A stretch of 64,000 bases of DNA from Prasinococcaceae sp. CCMP 1430 (GCA_013416795.1 RQSC01000010.1:235437-299436), one strand, 5' to 3'. Positions 34,589-44,749 are shown, numbered from the stretch's first letter. Notes: generated by a model from the sequence alone, not told the origin. Numbers and translations are program-made.

Positions 34589-34927
34589 ATGAGTAGAGTT
34601 AAACGCGGAGCAACTAAACGCAAACGACATAAGAAGATTTTATCCTTAGCTAAAGGTGCTCAAGGATCACGATCTGTTTTATTTCGTACAGCTAATCAAC
34701 AAGTAATGCATTCTTTAAAATATGGTTATACACACCGCGCATTAAAGAAACGCATGTATCGTCAATTATGGATTACACGTATTAATGCAATTGTACGCCA
34801 GAATTCTGGTAAATATAGTACATTTATGCATTCATTACGATCAAAAAATATTGTTTTAAACCGTAAAATGTTATCACAATTAGCGGTTTTTGATAAAAAA
34901 GTTTTTTTATTATTATGTGAAGAATAA
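34589..34927 (+). CDS. rpl20: 50S ribosomal protein L20
   Basis: A 112-codon basic protein that binds 23S rRNA early in assembly. Family landmarks RVKRGATKRKRHKK at the N-terminus and QLWITRINA in the middle are present. It is isolated on the plus strand between minus-strand genes; rpl35 is not adjacent. A 14-bp hairpin overlaps the stop region. Confidence 0.97.
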   Translation: MSRVKRGATKRKRHKKILSLAKGAQGSRSVLFRTANQQVMHSLKYGYTHRALKKRMYRQLWITRINAIVRQNSGKYSTFMHSLRSKNIVLNRKMLSQLAVFDKKVFLLLCEE

Positions 34928-34954
34928 TATACTATCTTAAAAGATAGTATATTA
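34925..34954 (+). terminator. stem-loop after rpl20
   Basis: Perfect 14-bp inverted repeat (34925-34938 with 34941-34954) beginning at the rpl20 stop codon. Confidence 0.55.
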
Positions 34955-35006
34955 TTTATCAAATAAATTTTTCTTAATAATGGTTTAGACCTATGAAAAG
35001 AGTTTC

Positions 35007-35354
35007 TTAAAAAATTTGTTTTAAACGAGCTGCTTTTCCTTGGCGTTCACGAAGATAATATAATTTTGCGCGACGTACACGTGCTGATTGAATAATTTTT
35101 AAACCAGCAATACGTGGTGAGAATGGTAAAATTACACGTTCAATTCCTACACCTTGAAATGTTTTGCGCACTGTCATAGTTGTATTATAACCTGCGTTAT
35201 GCTTTGCAATAACAGTCCCTTCAAATTGTTGAATTCGTTCTCGCTCGCCTTCACGAATCTTCGTATCGATTTTAATAGTATCACCAATTTGTACGTTTAA
35301 ACGTTCATTTAGTTTTTCATCGATTGGTGATAACGAAATTTTGTTTAGTAGCAT
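35007..35354 (-). CDS. rpl19: 50S ribosomal protein L19
   Basis: A 115-codon protein at the subunit interface. The VQIGDTIKIDTKIREGERERIQ block and the C-terminal RRAKLYYLRERQGKAARLKQ are diagnostic. It follows tufA on the same strand, the usual chlorophyte tufA-rpl19 order. Confidence 0.97.
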   Translation of the reverse strand: MLLNKISLSPIDEKLNERLNVQIGDTIKIDTKIREGERERIQQFEGTVIAKHNAGYNTTMTVRKTFQGVGIERVILPFSPRIAGLKIIQSARVRRAKLYYLRERQGKAARLKQIF

Positions 35355-35372
35355 AATAAAGTTTTTTATATC

Positions 35373-35407
35373 AATATTTTAGGGATTACGATAACCCCTA
35401 AAATATT
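35373..35407 (-). terminator. stem-loop between tufA and rpl19
   Basis: 12-bp inverted repeat (35373-35384 with 35396-35407) just after the tufA stop. Confidence 0.5.
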
Positions 35408-35416
35408 AATAATTTT

Positions 35417-36646
35417 TTATTTTGTAATTTTTGAAACTACACCAGCTCCTACTGTTCGACCACCTTCACGGATTGCAAAACGCATTCCATTTTCAATAGC
35501 AATAGGTTGAATTAATTCAACATCCATTTTAATTCGATCACCAGGCATAACCATTTCTGTTGCACTTCCATCATCAGCTGTGAAAGCAGTAATCTTTCCA
35601 GTTACGTCAGTTGTACGTACATAGAATTGTGGTCGGTAACCTGTAAAGAATGGAGTATGACGTCCTCCTTCTTCTTTAGTTAAAATATATACTTGTGATT
35701 CAAACTCAGTATGTGGCGTAATTGAACCTGGTTGAGCAAGAACCATACCACGTTCAATATCTTCTTTTTGAACACCACGAACTAGAACTCCTACGTTATC
35801 TCCAGCAAAAGCTTCATCTAGAGTTTTTTGGAACATTTCTAGACCTGTTACAGTTGTTTCACGAGTTTCGCGTAGACCTACTAGTTCTACTGTGTCACCA
35901 ACTTTAACAATACCACGTTCAATACGTCCAGTTGCTACAGTACCACGTCCAGTAATTGAGAATACATCTTCAATTGCCATTAGAAAAGACTTATCTGTCT
36001 CACGCTCTGGTGTTGGTACATATTCGTCTACTGAATCCATTAGTGCATAAATTTTATCTACCCACTTACTTTCACCAGCTTTAATTTCAGGGTTTTCAGT
36101 AACGGCTTGTAGTGCTAATAATGCTGATCCAGATGTTAAAGGAATATCATCACCTGGGAAATCATATTCGCTTAATGTTTCACGAATTTCTAATTCTACT
36201 AATTCTAGTAGTTCCTCATCATCAACTTGATCTTCTTTGTTTAAAAAGACTACAATGTTTGGAACTCCAACTTGCTTTGCTAATAGAATATGCTCTTTTG
36301 TTTGTGGCATTGGACCATCTGCACCAGATACAACTAGAATTGCTCCATCCATCTGCGCAGCACCTGTAATCATGTTTTTAACATAATCTGCGTGTCCTGG
36401 ACAATCTACATGAGCATAGTGACGTGTCTCAGTTTCGTATTCTACGTGAGCTGTATTAATAGTAATTCCACGTGCCTTTTCTTCTGGAGCACCATCAATT
36501 TCATCATAACGTTTAGCAGCTGCATTTCCGCGTGCTGCTAAAGCCATTGTAATAGCTGCTGTTAATGTTGTTTTTCCGTGGTCAACGTGACCAATTGTTC
36601 CAATATTTACGTGTGGTTTCGTACGTTCAAATTTTTCGCGTGCCAT
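35417..36646 (-). CDS. tufA: elongation factor Tu
   Basis: A 409-codon GTPase delivering aminoacyl-tRNA to the ribosome. G1 GHVDHGKT (about 18-25), G3 DCPGHADY and G4 NKED are all intact. A plastid tufA is typical of chlorophytes and early streptophyte algae; most land plants have moved it to the nucleus. It is at the end of the long minus-strand ribosomal-protein block (rps12-rps7-tufA, the old str operon order). Confidence 0.99.
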   Translation of the reverse strand: MAREKFERTKPHVNIGTIGHVDHGKTTLTAAITMALAARGNAAAKRYDEIDGAPEEKARGITINTAHVEYETETRHYAHVDCPGHADYVKNMITGAAQMDGAILVVSGADGPMPQTKEHILLAKQVGVPNIVVFLNKEDQVDDEELLELVELEIRETLSEYDFPGDDIPLTSGSALLALQAVTENPEIKAGESKWVDKIYALMDSVDEYVPTPERETDKSFLMAIEDVFSITGRGTVATGRIERGIVKVGDTVELVGLRETRETTVTGLEMFQKTLDEAFAGDNVGVLVRGVQKEDIERGMVLAQPGSITPHTEFESQVYILTKEEGGRHTPFFTGYRPQFYVRTTDVTGKITAFTADDGSATEMVMPGDRIKMDVELIQPIAIENGMRFAIREGGRTVGAGVVSKITK

Positions 36647-36776
36647 AAGCTAAATATTTTAAGATTTTTGCAACCAATAATAATTGCAAAGTAAAAGATA
36701 ATTAAAGTAGAATTGTAATCAAAAATTTCTGTTTCTATTAATATAAAATATAATGAAACAAATTATACGAATGTAG

Positions 36777-37247
36777 TTAACTCTTAAAATGTGCAAAAGC
36801 TTTATTTGCTTCAGCCATTCGGTGAACTTCTTCTTTCTTCTTAATAGCTGAGCCTAAAGATTGAGAAGCATCAATAATTTCTTGTGCTAGTTTTTCTGAA
36901 AAACTAAAAGCATTACGGCTTTGTGCTCCTTGTAATAACCATTTAACAGCAAGAGTTGTACCACGTGAACGTTTAATTTCTTGTGGAATTTGATAAATTG
37001 ATCCCCCAATACGTCTAGATTTTACCTCCACAATTGGTGTCACATGACGTAGAGCTTTTTCTAATACTTGTAAAGGATCTTCTTGAGTGCGTGTTTCAAT
37101 AATTTGTAAAGTTGAGTAAACAATTCTCTGAGCTAATGAACGTTTACCATCCATTAAAACTCGTGAGATTAACATTGAAACAACAGTGCTTCGGTAAACC
37201 GCATCAGGTTTAATCGATTTAGAAATATTTTTTTTGCGTCGAGACAT
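36777..37247 (-). CDS. rps7: 30S ribosomal protein S7
   Basis: A 156-codon 16S 3'-domain assembly protein. Conserved segments include RVLMDGKRSLAQRIVYSTLQ and the C-terminal RMAEANKAFAHFK. 42 nt after rps12. Confidence 0.98.
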   Translation of the reverse strand: MSRRKKNISKSIKPDAVYRSTVVSMLISRVLMDGKRSLAQRIVYSTLQIIETRTQEDPLQVLEKALRHVTPIVEVKSRRIGGSIYQIPQEIKRSRGTTLAVKWLLQGAQSRNAFSFSEKLAQEIIDASQSLGSAIKKKEEVHRMAEANKAFAHFKS

Positions 37248-37289
37248 AGATTAGAAAAGTTATAAAAATTTACTTAATATTGTTGAATA

Positions 37290-37658
37290 TTAAGGTTTTT
37301 TAGCCCCATATTTCGAACGGCGTTGTGTTCTATTTTTTACACCCGCTGTATCTAAGGCGCCACGTACAACATGATAGCGAACACCTGGTAAATCCTTAAC
37401 TCGCCCTCCACGCACAAGAACAACAGAGTGTTCTTGAATATTATGTCCGATTCCTGGGATATAAGCTGTTACTTCAAAACCAGAAGTTAGACGGACACGA
37501 GCAACTTTACGCAAAGCAGAGTTTGGTTTTTTCGGTGTTGTTGTATAAACACGTGTACATACGCCGCGACGTTGTGGGCAATTTACAAGTGCTGGTGATT
37601 TTGTTTTCTTTTCAATAGAAAAACGATTTTTACGAACTAATTGTTGAAATGTTGGCAT
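37290..37658 (-). CDS. rps12: 30S ribosomal protein S12
   Basis: A 122-codon decoding-centre protein. [17 protein letters not shown] and [29 protein letters not shown] are canonical. It is one continuous gene, without the trans-splicing of land plants. Confidence 0.99.
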   Translation of the reverse strand: MPTFQQLVRKNRFSIEKKTKSPALVNCPQRRGVCTRVYTTTPKKPNSALRKVARVRLTSGFEVTAYIPGIGHNIQEHSVVLVRGGRVKDLPGVRYHVVRGALDTAGVKNRTQRRSKYGAKKP

Positions 37659-37733
37659 AGAATAATAATGTATAAAGAAAAGAAAAATTCTATGTAAGCG
37701 AAAATGTATTACTAAATTTACTTTTTCTTTGGT

Positions 37734-37919
37734 TTATAGAGTATTTAAGTATTTTAATAAACGCTTGCGCTTTGCTAAGATTTGATACAGTCCACGTTCT
37801 GCAGAAAAATCTTTTGGATTTTTTTGAAGATGTGATGTTAATTCTTTAACCCGAACTGTAAAACTTTGTACTTCTTCTAATAAAAGAGTTTTTGTACGTT
37901 CTTTATTTTTAGTTGGCAT
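37734..37919 (-). CDS. rps15: 30S ribosomal protein S15, shortened
   Basis: A 61-codon ORF whose central part (LTSHLQKNPKDFSAERGL, then ILAKRKRLLKYLN) matches the S15 core that contacts 16S helix h22. The family is normally about 88-90 residues; here the N-terminal helix is reduced and the C-terminal helix after the KYL block is missing. It lies between rps12 and rpl21 on the same strand. Because the best-conserved RNA-contacting residues (H/D before the RRGL-like turn) are only partly kept, function is likely but not certain. Confidence 0.75.
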   Translation of the reverse strand: MPTKNKERTKTLLLEEVQSFTVRVKELTSHLQKNPKDFSAERGLYQILAKRKRLLKYLNTL

Positions 37920-37942
37920 ATTCGATAAACGTTTAAAAGTGT

Positions 37943-38275
37943 TTACGCTTCTGTTGAAGCCATACCAATTGACTCAATATAAATACGAGTTTGTAATTGG
38001 CGATGTCCTTGAATTTTGCGTGTTTTCTTCTTGGGACGCATTTTATAGACGCGTACCTTTTTCTTTTGAAAGTGATATAAAACTTTTGCACGCACATAAC
38101 TACCTGGAATCCAAGGTTTTCCAAAAATAGTTTCTGTTTGATATGAAAGAAGAAGTACACGTTGAAAAAATAGTTGAGCTTCAGGTTTTGATTGGGGCAC
38201 ATAGTCAATGTCATAGAATCGACCAACTTCAATTCTTAATTGATGTCCCCCAGCTTCGATAATTGCATATGTCAT
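37943..38275 (-). CDS. rpl21: 50S ribosomal protein L21
   Basis: A 110-codon protein binding 23S rRNA. The N-terminus (MTYAIIEAGGHQLRIEVGRFYDIDY) and KVRVYKMRPKKKTRKIQGHRQ are family landmarks. The gene is rare in chlorophyte plastids and known mainly from streptophytes and Palmophyllophyceae. It is 23 nt before rps15 in the transcript. Confidence 0.93.
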   Translation of the reverse strand: MTYAIIEAGGHQLRIEVGRFYDIDYVPQSKPEAQLFFQRVLLLSYQTETIFGKPWIPGSYVRAKVLYHFQKKKVRVYKMRPKKKTRKIQGHRQLQTRIYIESIGMASTEA

Positions 38276-38296
38276 AATACAAAAAAGGGATATAAA

Positions 38297-38716
38297 TTAA
38301 CGCTTTGAAAATTGTGGAGCTTTTCTAGCTTTCTTTAAGCCATATTTTTTTCGCTCAACACGACGTGAATCTCGCGTTAAAAGACCTTCACTACGTAATA
38401 AAGGTTGATACTTAGGGCTTAATTGTGTAAGAGCACGTGCTAATCCTAATTGGATAGCATCCGTTTGTCCTGTTAGTCCTCCGCCATTTACAACAGCATT
38501 AATAGAGAACGTATTTTCAACCCCAAGTAGATCTAATGGTGCACAAACTTTAGCTAATAAAGTTGGGTTTGCGCATAAATAATGCGATGCAGGTTGCCCA
38601 TTAATAAAAAAACTTGTTTTTTCAGTTGTTTCAGAGAGCCCAACTCTGGCTACTGATGTTTTTCGTCGGCCAATACCTGTATAGGCTGATAATTTTACAG
38701 AGGCTTCATTTGTCAT
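38297..38716 (-). CDS. rps9: 30S ribosomal protein S9
   Basis: A 139-codon protein. GIGRRKTSVARV at the N-terminus, VVNGGGLTGQTDAIQLGLARAL, and the C-terminal KKYGLKKARKAPQFSKR tail that reaches the P site are all present. Follows rpoA by 11 nt. Confidence 0.98.
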   Translation of the reverse strand: MTNEASVKLSAYTGIGRRKTSVARVGLSETTEKTSFFINGQPASHYLCANPTLLAKVCAPLDLLGVENTFSINAVVNGGGLTGQTDAIQLGLARALTQLSPKYQPLLRSEGLLTRDSRRVERKKYGLKKARKAPQFSKR

Positions 38717-38727
38717 AGTTTAATAAA

Positions 38728-39645
38728 TTACTTTTTAAGAAAAAAAGGTTTCAATAAATCTAATGATACATCATATTCTTTAGAAAACATTTCCCAATTG
38801 TGAAAATTTTCTAAATTCTTATCATTTTTTAATTGCTTACATTTTAATCCTTTATACATATCAATAGGAAGAAATAAATTTTCAATTCTATGATTGTGTA
38901 AATTTAATTGTTTAGAATAGAATGATTCAGTACTTAATTCTAAAGTCTTTGGATATAAATCTTCAAATTCACAAAAAATATTTTGTACAGCTGTTTGAAG
39001 AGCTAAATAGGGTTGAATACTACCATCTGTCCAAATCTCTAGTTCAATCCATTCTTTTAATCGTTCTTCACAAATTGTATAATTTACTTTTTTAATGGGA
39101 CTAAAATCATTTTGTAAAAATAATGAAGAAGAAGATGTAACCGATTTTTTCAACATTGGAAGGGATGAGCCTTTATCTGTTTTCAAAATAAAATCCATCT
39201 TAAACTCGAATCCAGTATTAAGGTGTGCAATAATTTGATCTGGAAAACTTGCAATAATAGGGTATGGCAAATTTAAATCTTTAGCTGTAATAATTGCGGG
39301 GCCTTTCTTAGAAATTGTTCCACGTTTATAGTTTCCACAATATCCTTGAAAAGTAAGTTGTTTTAGGTTTAAGAGAATATCAATCACCGATTCTTGTACT
39401 CCAGGAAGAGTTGAGAATTCGTGTGTAGGAGTTTGGAAAATTACTTGCACGATACCAGTACCTGGTATTTCATGGAGTAATGTTCGACGTAATAAATTTG
39501 CGAATGTTAATGATTTTGTTCCTTTAAATGGTCCAATACGAAAACATCCATAAATTCCTTGTTTTGAATCCACACGCTCTTGTTGATGATGGATAGTAAA
39601 TTTATTTGAAACAGAAATTAGATTTTTAGCACTAGAAAGTGACAT
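38728..39645 (-). CDS. rpoA: RNA polymerase subunit alpha
   Basis: A 305-codon subunit of the plastid-encoded RNA polymerase. The N-terminal assembly domain is visible (GCFRIGPFKGTKSLTFANLLRR, then LHEIPGTGIVQVIF). The C-terminal region is poorly conserved and no clear alpha-CTD helix-hairpin-helix is visible, as is common in algae. Sits in the conserved rps11-rpoA-rps9 order. rpoB/C1/C2 are outside the window. Confidence 0.93.
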   Translation of the reverse strand: MSLSSAKNLISVSNKFTIHHQQERVDSKQGIYGCFRIGPFKGTKSLTFANLLRRTLLHEIPGTGIVQVIFQTPTHEFSTLPGVQESVIDILLNLKQLTFQGYCGNYKRGTISKKGPAIITAKDLNLPYPIIASFPDQIIAHLNTGFEFKMDFILKTDKGSSLPMLKKSVTSSSSLFLQNDFSPIKKVNYTICEERLKEWIELEIWTDGSIQPYLALQTAVQNIFCEFEDLYPKTLELSTESFYSKQLNLHNHRIENLFLPIDMYKGLKCKQLKNDKNLENFHNWEMFSKEYDVSLDLLKPFFLKK

Positions 39646-39731
39646 AAAGAATCAAAAAGTTTGAAGAATGTTAAGAAGAATAATACGGTATAACTCTTAA
39701 TATTGTTTTTTTTATTGTCTTCAAAAAACCG

Positions 39732-40127
39732 TTAAATGCGACGTTTTTTCTTTGGTCGACATCCATTGTGTGGAACTGGCGTAACATCGCGAATTAAAGT
39801 TAGACGTACACCTGCGGTATGAACTGCACGTAAAGCTGTTTCACGGCCAGACCCAGGTCCACATAAAATAACTTCAGCAGTTTGTAATCCACGATCAATA
39901 CAGGGTTGTAATGCGACTCTTACTGCTGTTTGAGCAGCGAATGGTGTGCTTTTCTTTGCACCACGAAAGCCACAAGCCCCAGCTGATGACCATGAATATA
40001 CATTTCCTGTCCAATCAGTAATTGTGACTAATGTATTATTAAAGGTTGCATTAATATACACAATACCATTAGTAATTTTTTTCTTTCGTTTTAGAGTTGT
40101 TAAATTTTTTCGTTTTGTTTTTTGCAT
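39732..40127 (-). CDS. rps11: 30S ribosomal protein S11
   Basis: A 131-codon platform protein. [17 protein letters not shown] and the C-terminal [17 protein letters not shown] are canonical. Confidence 0.98.
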   Translation of the reverse strand: MQKTKRKNLTTLKRKKKITNGIVYINATFNNTLVTITDWTGNVYSWSSAGACGFRGAKKSTPFAAQTAVRVALQPCIDRGLQTAEVILCGPGSGRETALRAVHTAGVRLTLIRDVTPVPHNGCRPKKKRRI

Positions 40128-40147
40128 AAATTGTTAGCAAGAATAAT

Positions 40148-40261
40148 TTAACCTTGACGTTGCTTATGTTTTTTAACTTTACAAATAATTAATACGCGCC
40201 CACGTCGACGAATACAGCGACAATGTTCGCACATTTTTTTAACAGATGAGCGTACTTTCAT
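40148..40261 (-). CDS. rpl36: 50S ribosomal protein L36
   Basis: A 37-codon zinc-ribbon protein. [19 protein letters not shown] with its Cys pair and the C-terminal [11 protein letters not shown] are typical (C-x2-C-x12-C-x4-H ligands). It lies between rps8 and rps11; infA, often found here, is absent. Confidence 0.97.
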   Translation of the reverse strand: MKVRSSVKKMCEHCRCIRRRGRVLIICKVKKHKQRQG

Positions 40262-40287
40262 AGATAATTTCCTCAATAATTAAAGTG

Positions 40288-40692
40288 TTACCAAACAGTA
40301 CAAAGTACTTCACCACCAACCCCTAAAAGTCGAGCTTCTTTATTCGTTAAGAGACCTTTTGAAGTTGAAAGAATACAAATACTCATATTTTGACGTGGTG
40401 ATGGGATATTTTTAGCGTTTACATAAACACGACACCCAGGTCTACTTACGACTTTCATAACATGAGGTTTTGCTTTTGTTGTTTGATTTTGAGCGGGTAA
40501 AGAAACACGTAAAAAACGTTGCGATGCTTTTTGAGTCTTTTGTGATAACTCTTCTACACCGTCTAAAAACCCTTCATTTGATAAAATCATGACAAGTTGT
40601 TTTGCCATGTTTGTTTTTGGGATTAAAACATATCGTGCTTTACGTAATTGAGCATTACGAATACGCGTTAATGTATCAGCAATAGTGTGCAT
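40288..40692 (-). CDS. rps8: 30S ribosomal protein S8
   Basis: A 134-codon 16S central-domain binder. The N-terminus (MHTIADTLTRIRNA) and C-terminal STSKGLLTNKEARLLGVGGEVLCTVW are diagnostic. Confidence 0.98.
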   Translation of the reverse strand: MHTIADTLTRIRNAQLRKARYVLIPKTNMAKQLVMILSNEGFLDGVEELSQKTQKASQRFLRVSLPAQNQTTKAKPHVMKVVSRPGCRVYVNAKNIPSPRQNMSICILSTSKGLLTNKEARLLGVGGEVLCTVW

Positions 40693-40735
40693 AATTAATT
40701 AAAAAATATTGGGACCTAAAAGTTGATGCAAATTG

Positions 40736-41290
40736 CTATTTTCCAGTTTGAGCAAAAGGAATGCCAATAGTTTCTAATAAAACCTCTGCATCACGGTCAG
40801 TTTTTGCAGTTGTTACAATTGAAATATTCATTCCATCTAAACGAGCAATTTTATCAAAATCAATTTCAGGAAACAGTAATTGATCAGTAAGGCCTAAAGT
40901 ATAGTTTCCTTTTCCATCGAAACCTGATCGTTTAATTCCACGAAAATCACGAATTCGTGGAAGAGCTAAATGAACTAATCGATCAAGAAATGCATACATA
41001 CGTTCACCACGTAAAGTTACCATGCAGCCAATCGTCATTTCTTCACGGATTTTAAATCCCGCAATAGACTTTTTTGCTAGCGTTGGTACACTGTGTTGAC
41101 CTGTAACAGTTGCAAGTTCTTGTCGTGACGCGGCAAATAAAGAAGATACTTGAGCAGATTCTCCTAAGCCACGGTTAATAACAATCTTTTTAATCTTCGG
41201 GATTTGATGCGGGTTACTAATTTCTAAACGTTTAGCAACGTTCGCATAGATTGTTTCTGAATATAGAGACTTATATGTTTGTGACTTCAT
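40736..41290 (-). CDS. rpl5: 50S ribosomal protein L5
   Basis: A 184-codon 5S rRNA-binding protein. KIKKIVINRGLGE, RDFRGIKRSGFDGKGNYTLG and the C-terminal LLETIGIPF are family features. Position between rpl14 and rps8 follows the bacterial spc operon with rpl24 and rps14 removed. Confidence 0.98.
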   Translation of the reverse strand: MKSQTYKSLYSETIYANVAKRLEISNPHQIPKIKKIVINRGLGESAQVSSLFAASRQELATVTGQHSVPTLAKKSIAGFKIREEMTIGCMVTLRGERMYAFLDRLVHLALPRIRDFRGIKRSGFDGKGNYTLGLTDQLLFPEIDFDKIARLDGMNISIVTTAKTDRDAEVLLETIGIPFAQTGK

Positions 41291-41299
41291 TATATAAAT

Positions 41300-41668
41300 T
41301 TATAAAACTTCTGGGGCTAAAGAAACAATTTTTGTAAAATTTTGTTCTCGTAACTCACGGGCAACAGGTCCAAAAACACGTGTTCCACATGGGTTCCCAT
41401 CTTTATTAATAATAACGGCGGCGTTATCGTCAAATCGAAGTAGCATGCCACTATCGCGTCGTACTGCTTTACGGGTACGAACAACAACGGCTCGAACAAT
41501 GTCCGATCTTTTAATTGGCATATTCGGTGTGGCTTCTTTTACAACACCAATAATCGTATCTCCAATTTTTGCATATTTACGTCGACTTCCAATCAGAACG
41601 CGGATACACATAATTTTTCGAGCACCACTATTATCAGCCACATTAAGGTATGATTGAGCTTGAATCAT
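41300..41668 (-). CDS. rpl14: 50S ribosomal protein L14
   Basis: A 122-codon protein. [24 protein letters not shown] and [29 protein letters not shown] are canonical. 9 nt before rpl5. Confidence 0.99.
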   Translation of the reverse strand: MIQAQSYLNVADNSGARKIMCIRVLIGSRRKYAKIGDTIIGVVKEATPNMPIKRSDIVRAVVVRTRKAVRRDSGMLLRFDDNAAVIINKDGNPCGTRVFGPVARELREQNFTKIVSLAPEVL

Positions 41669-41718
41669 AAAAGTATTCCTTGATTAAATATTTTCGTTTT
41701 TGTTAGGTAATAAATTCG

Positions 41719-42141
41719 TTATTTGGCTTTATCCATTTGTCTAACAATAAAACGTGTTTTTACTGGCATTTTATAAGCGGCAAGTCTCATTGCTTTTTTT
41801 GCAGTTGCTTCTGACACTCCAGCCATCTCATAAAGAATGCGTCCAGGCTTAATAACAGCAACCCAATAATCTGGAGTTCCTTTACCTGATCCCATTCGTG
41901 ATTCAGCCGCTCGCACAGTAATTGATTTATCTGGGAAAGGACGAATCCATAATTTACCACCTCGACGAGCATAACGTGTCATGGCACGTCGTCCTGCTTC
42001 AATTTGACGAGCTGTTACCCAACCACGCTCTGTACTTTGCAATGCATAAGTACCAAAAGCACAGTAGTTACCAGAATTAGCAGATCCTTTTAAACGCCCT
42101 CGGTGATATTTTCGAAATTTTGTACGTTTTGGTTGTAACAT
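41719..42141 (-). CDS. rpl16: 50S ribosomal protein L16
   Basis: A 140-codon protein near the tRNA-binding groove. [30 protein letters not shown] and [18 protein letters not shown] are canonical. No intron, unlike the land-plant gene. Confidence 0.99.
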   Translation of the reverse strand: MLQPKRTKFRKYHRGRLKGSANSGNYCAFGTYALQSTERGWVTARQIEAGRRAMTRYARRGGKLWIRPFPDKSITVRAAESRMGSGKGTPDYWVAVIKPGRILYEMAGVSEATAKKAMRLAAYKMPVKTRFIVRQMDKAK

Positions 42142-42171
42142 TTTAATTTTTCGTTTGTAATAGATTTTTGT

Positions 42172-42843
42172 TTAAGGTTGATAAACCCAAACTTTTACAC
42201 CTAAAATACCGTAAATTGTTTTTGCTGTACATAAAGCATAATCAATTTTGGCACGTAATGTATGAAGTGGTACACGACCTTTACGAACCCACTCACTTCG
42301 CGCAATTTCTGCCCCATTTAAACGACCAGAAACTTGGATTTTAATTCCACGAACGCCAGCAAATTCAGCTTTACGAATAACTTCTCGTACAGCACGACGG
42401 AATGGTACACGTGTTTCTAATTGTTGAACAACTAATGATGCTAAGACTTGTGCATGAACATCTGGGTTTTCTACAGCTTGAATTTGAAATTTAATTGCTT
42501 GATCAATATATCCAGCTTCTTGGTGTAATTCAGTTTGAAGACGCGAATCATGTTGTGTTAATAATTTCTTTAACTCAGCACGTGCGACTTTTAAAGTATC
42601 TTTTGGCTGACGTAGAAGAATGTCTAAACGTGTTACTGATAAATGTAAAATTAGACGTTTCTTTTGTCGATGAATCTGAACAGAAATAATTCCAAGTTCA
42701 GAAAACTTTTTATTTAAATAATCTCTAATTAAAATATCTTGGTAAATTAGACCTGCATATTCACGTTTTGGTACGAACCAATGCGCGGTATGCTCTTGGG
42801 TTACCCCTAGTCGAAATCCCAAAGGATGAATCTTTTGACCCAT
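42172..42843 (-). CDS. rps3: 30S ribosomal protein S3
   Basis: A 223-codon mRNA-entry protein. MGQKIHPLGFRLGVTQEH, the KH-type middle domain and GVRGIKIQVSGRLNGAEIAR near the C-terminal third are conserved. Compact, without the long insertions seen in core chlorophytes. Confidence 0.98.
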   Translation of the reverse strand: MGQKIHPLGFRLGVTQEHTAHWFVPKREYAGLIYQDILIRDYLNKKFSELGIISVQIHRQKKRLILHLSVTRLDILLRQPKDTLKVARAELKKLLTQHDSRLQTELHQEAGYIDQAIKFQIQAVENPDVHAQVLASLVVQQLETRVPFRRAVREVIRKAEFAGVRGIKIQVSGRLNGAEIARSEWVRKGRVPLHTLRAKIDYALCTAKTIYGILGVKVWVYQP

Positions 42844-42865
42844 AATGTACTCTCCTAATTTTTTT

Positions 42866-43222
42866 TTATTCTTCTGAACTTACACCAATCGTAATATGGC
42901 ATGAAGGTTTCTGAATAGGAGCTCCTCGACCTTGAGCACGTGGACGGAAGCGTTTTAATTTTGGTCCTTCATCTACATATGCTAATTCAATTGTTAAATT
43001 TGCTTTTTTCCATTGTTTTTGTTCAGCGGCATTAGCAGCTGCTGATGATAAGATGCGCAGAATTGGTTCACACGCACGGTATGGTAAAAAACGTAAAATC
43101 ATAATTGCTTCTTCATAAGAACGACCACGGATTGTATCAATCACGCGTCGAGCTTTTAAAGCAGACATTTGAATTGCATATCCATGTGATAAGATAAGAT
43201 TCGTTGTATTTTTTGTATTCAT
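42866..43222 (-). CDS. rpl22: 50S ribosomal protein L22
   Basis: A 118-codon exit-tunnel protein. SALKARRVIDTIRGRSYEEA and the C-terminal RFRPRAQGRGAPIQKPSCHITI are canonical. Confidence 0.98.
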   Translation of the reverse strand: MNTKNTTNLILSHGYAIQMSALKARRVIDTIRGRSYEEAIMILRFLPYRACEPILRILSSAAANAAEQKQWKKANLTIELAYVDEGPKLKRFRPRAQGRGAPIQKPSCHITIGVSSEE

Positions 43223-43268
43223 AGCAAAGAGGTGTTCCTGGTAGACAGTAACAGAATAATACTATATA

Positions 43269-43547
43269 TTAGCGACGCGCTTTTTTATCTTGTTTAACAT
43301 GTCCACGAAAAGTTCGTGTAACAGCAAATTCGCCTAATTTATGGCCAACCATATTTTCACTAATAAAAACTGGAATATGCTCTCGCCCATTATGAACAGC
43401 AATGGTATAACCAATCATAGCAGGAATAATTGTTGAACTACGTGACCAGGTTTTAATAACTTGATTTTTTAGTGAAGCGTCTTTTTTTGCTAAAATTTTA
43501 AGTAAATGACGAGCAATAAAAGGCCCTTTTTTAATAGATCTTGGCAT
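43269..43547 (-). CDS. rps19: 30S ribosomal protein S19
   Basis: A 92-codon protein. [41 protein letters not shown] and the C-terminal [16 protein letters not shown] are canonical. Confidence 0.99.
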   Translation of the reverse strand: MPRSIKKGPFIARHLLKILAKKDASLKNQVIKTWSRSSTIIPAMIGYTIAVHNGREHIPVFISENMVGHKLGEFAVTRTFRGHVKQDKKARR

Positions 43548-43581
43548 TGTATATTAATTCGTTTATTATTATAAAAATAAA

Positions 43582-44412
43582 TTAATTTGCACGACGTACA
43601 ATAAATTTATTACTATAGCGGTATTTTGATCGCGTCGGTCGACCTAAAGCTGGTTTACCCCATGGGTCTACAGGTTGTGAACGCCCAATAGGAGCGCGCC
43701 CTTCACCACCACCATGTGGGTGATCGCACGGGTTCATTACACTTCCACGAACATATGGACGACGACCACGCCAACGCTTACGACCGGCTTTTCCATCTCG
43801 GATGTTTGCGTACTCTTCATTTCCAACACGGCCTAAGGTTGCCCAACAAGTTTGAAGGACGAAACGTACTTCACCAGATGGTAGTCGAATACTTGCATAT
43901 TTGCCTTCTTTAGCAACTACTTGCGCTGATGTTCCTGCAGCTCGTACTAATTTAGCTCCTTGTGTCGGCGCTAATTCAATATTATGAATTTCTGAACCTA
44001 CTGGAATTGCTGTTAAAGGTAATGCGTTTCCTGTTTTTAAAGGTGCTATCGGACTTGATTCAATTACTTGACCTAATTCTAACCCTTGTGGAGCTAAAAT
44101 ATAGTGTTGTTGTTCGCTGGTTTCAATTTTTGCAAGAAATGCGTTACGGTTTGGATCATATTCTAATCCCATAACTTTTCCTGGATTATTTTGAGCGAAA
44201 CGTTTCCATAAAACAAAACGGTAACGTCGTTTATGCCCACCACCGCGATGTCGAGCTGTAATTCGTCCTTGGTTATTGCGACCTTTTGAACGTTGGAAGC
44301 CCTTAATATTAGCACTTTTTTTAGTTTGTGCTGTATTTGGGAATCTAACTAATTTGTTTGTGGCACAAAAACGTGTTCCCGGTGTTAAGGATTTATAAAT
44401 TCGAATTGCCAT
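43582..44412 (-). CDS. rpl2: 50S ribosomal protein L2
   Basis: A 276-codon protein essential for peptidyl transfer. [22 protein letters not shown] at the N-terminus and [18 protein letters not shown] near residue 225, which carries the conserved His, are intact. No intron. Confidence 0.99.
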   Translation of the reverse strand: MAIRIYKSLTPGTRFCATNKLVRFPNTAQTKKSANIKGFQRSKGRNNQGRITARHRGGGHKRRYRFVLWKRFAQNNPGKVMGLEYDPNRNAFLAKIETSEQQHYILAPQGLELGQVIESSPIAPLKTGNALPLTAIPVGSEIHNIELAPTQGAKLVRAAGTSAQVVAKEGKYASIRLPSGEVRFVLQTCWATLGRVGNEEYANIRDGKAGRKRWRGRRPYVRGSVMNPCDHPHGGGEGRAPIGRSQPVDPWGKPALGRPTRSKYRYSNKFIVRRAN

Positions 44413-44452
44413 AATTTTATTTGTAATATTTTCTTAGTAAACTAATATTTTA

Positions 44453-44749
44453 TTAGTTTTGTAGTAAGCTATCAAATAAATTAATAGTTTCCCCAGCATT
44501 AAGGGTAATAATAGCTCGTTTTGCGCGGTTACGTTTTGTATCACGCATTCCACGAGTTCCTCGTTTTTCAGGAATAACTGACATTGAAATGTGTGTAACT
44601 TTTACATTCCAAATCGATTCAACGAGCTCTTTAATAATCGGTTTCGTTGCTTTCTTACTTACTAAAAGTGAGTATCGTCCAAATTGTTCTACCTCATTAA
44701 TAGCTTTTTCAGTAGTAACTGGACCATAAATATATTGAGAAAAAGACAT
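44453..44749 (-). CDS. rpl23: 50S ribosomal protein L23
   Basis: A 98-codon protein at the tunnel exit where targeting factors dock. TEKAINEVEQFGRYSLLVSKKATKPIIKELVESIWNVKV is the conserved core. It is first in the minus-strand S10/spc/alpha cluster. Confidence 0.96.
   Translation of the reverse strand: MSFSQYIYGPVTTEKAINEVEQFGRYSLLVSKKATKPIIKELVESIWNVKVTHISMSVIPEKRGTRGMRDTKRNRAKRAIITLNAGETINLFDSLLQN

Noticed and set aside
37933-38232. A 99-codon frame overlapping rpl21
   Set aside because: Same strand, different frame; the L21 frame is conserved from end to end and this one resembles nothing.
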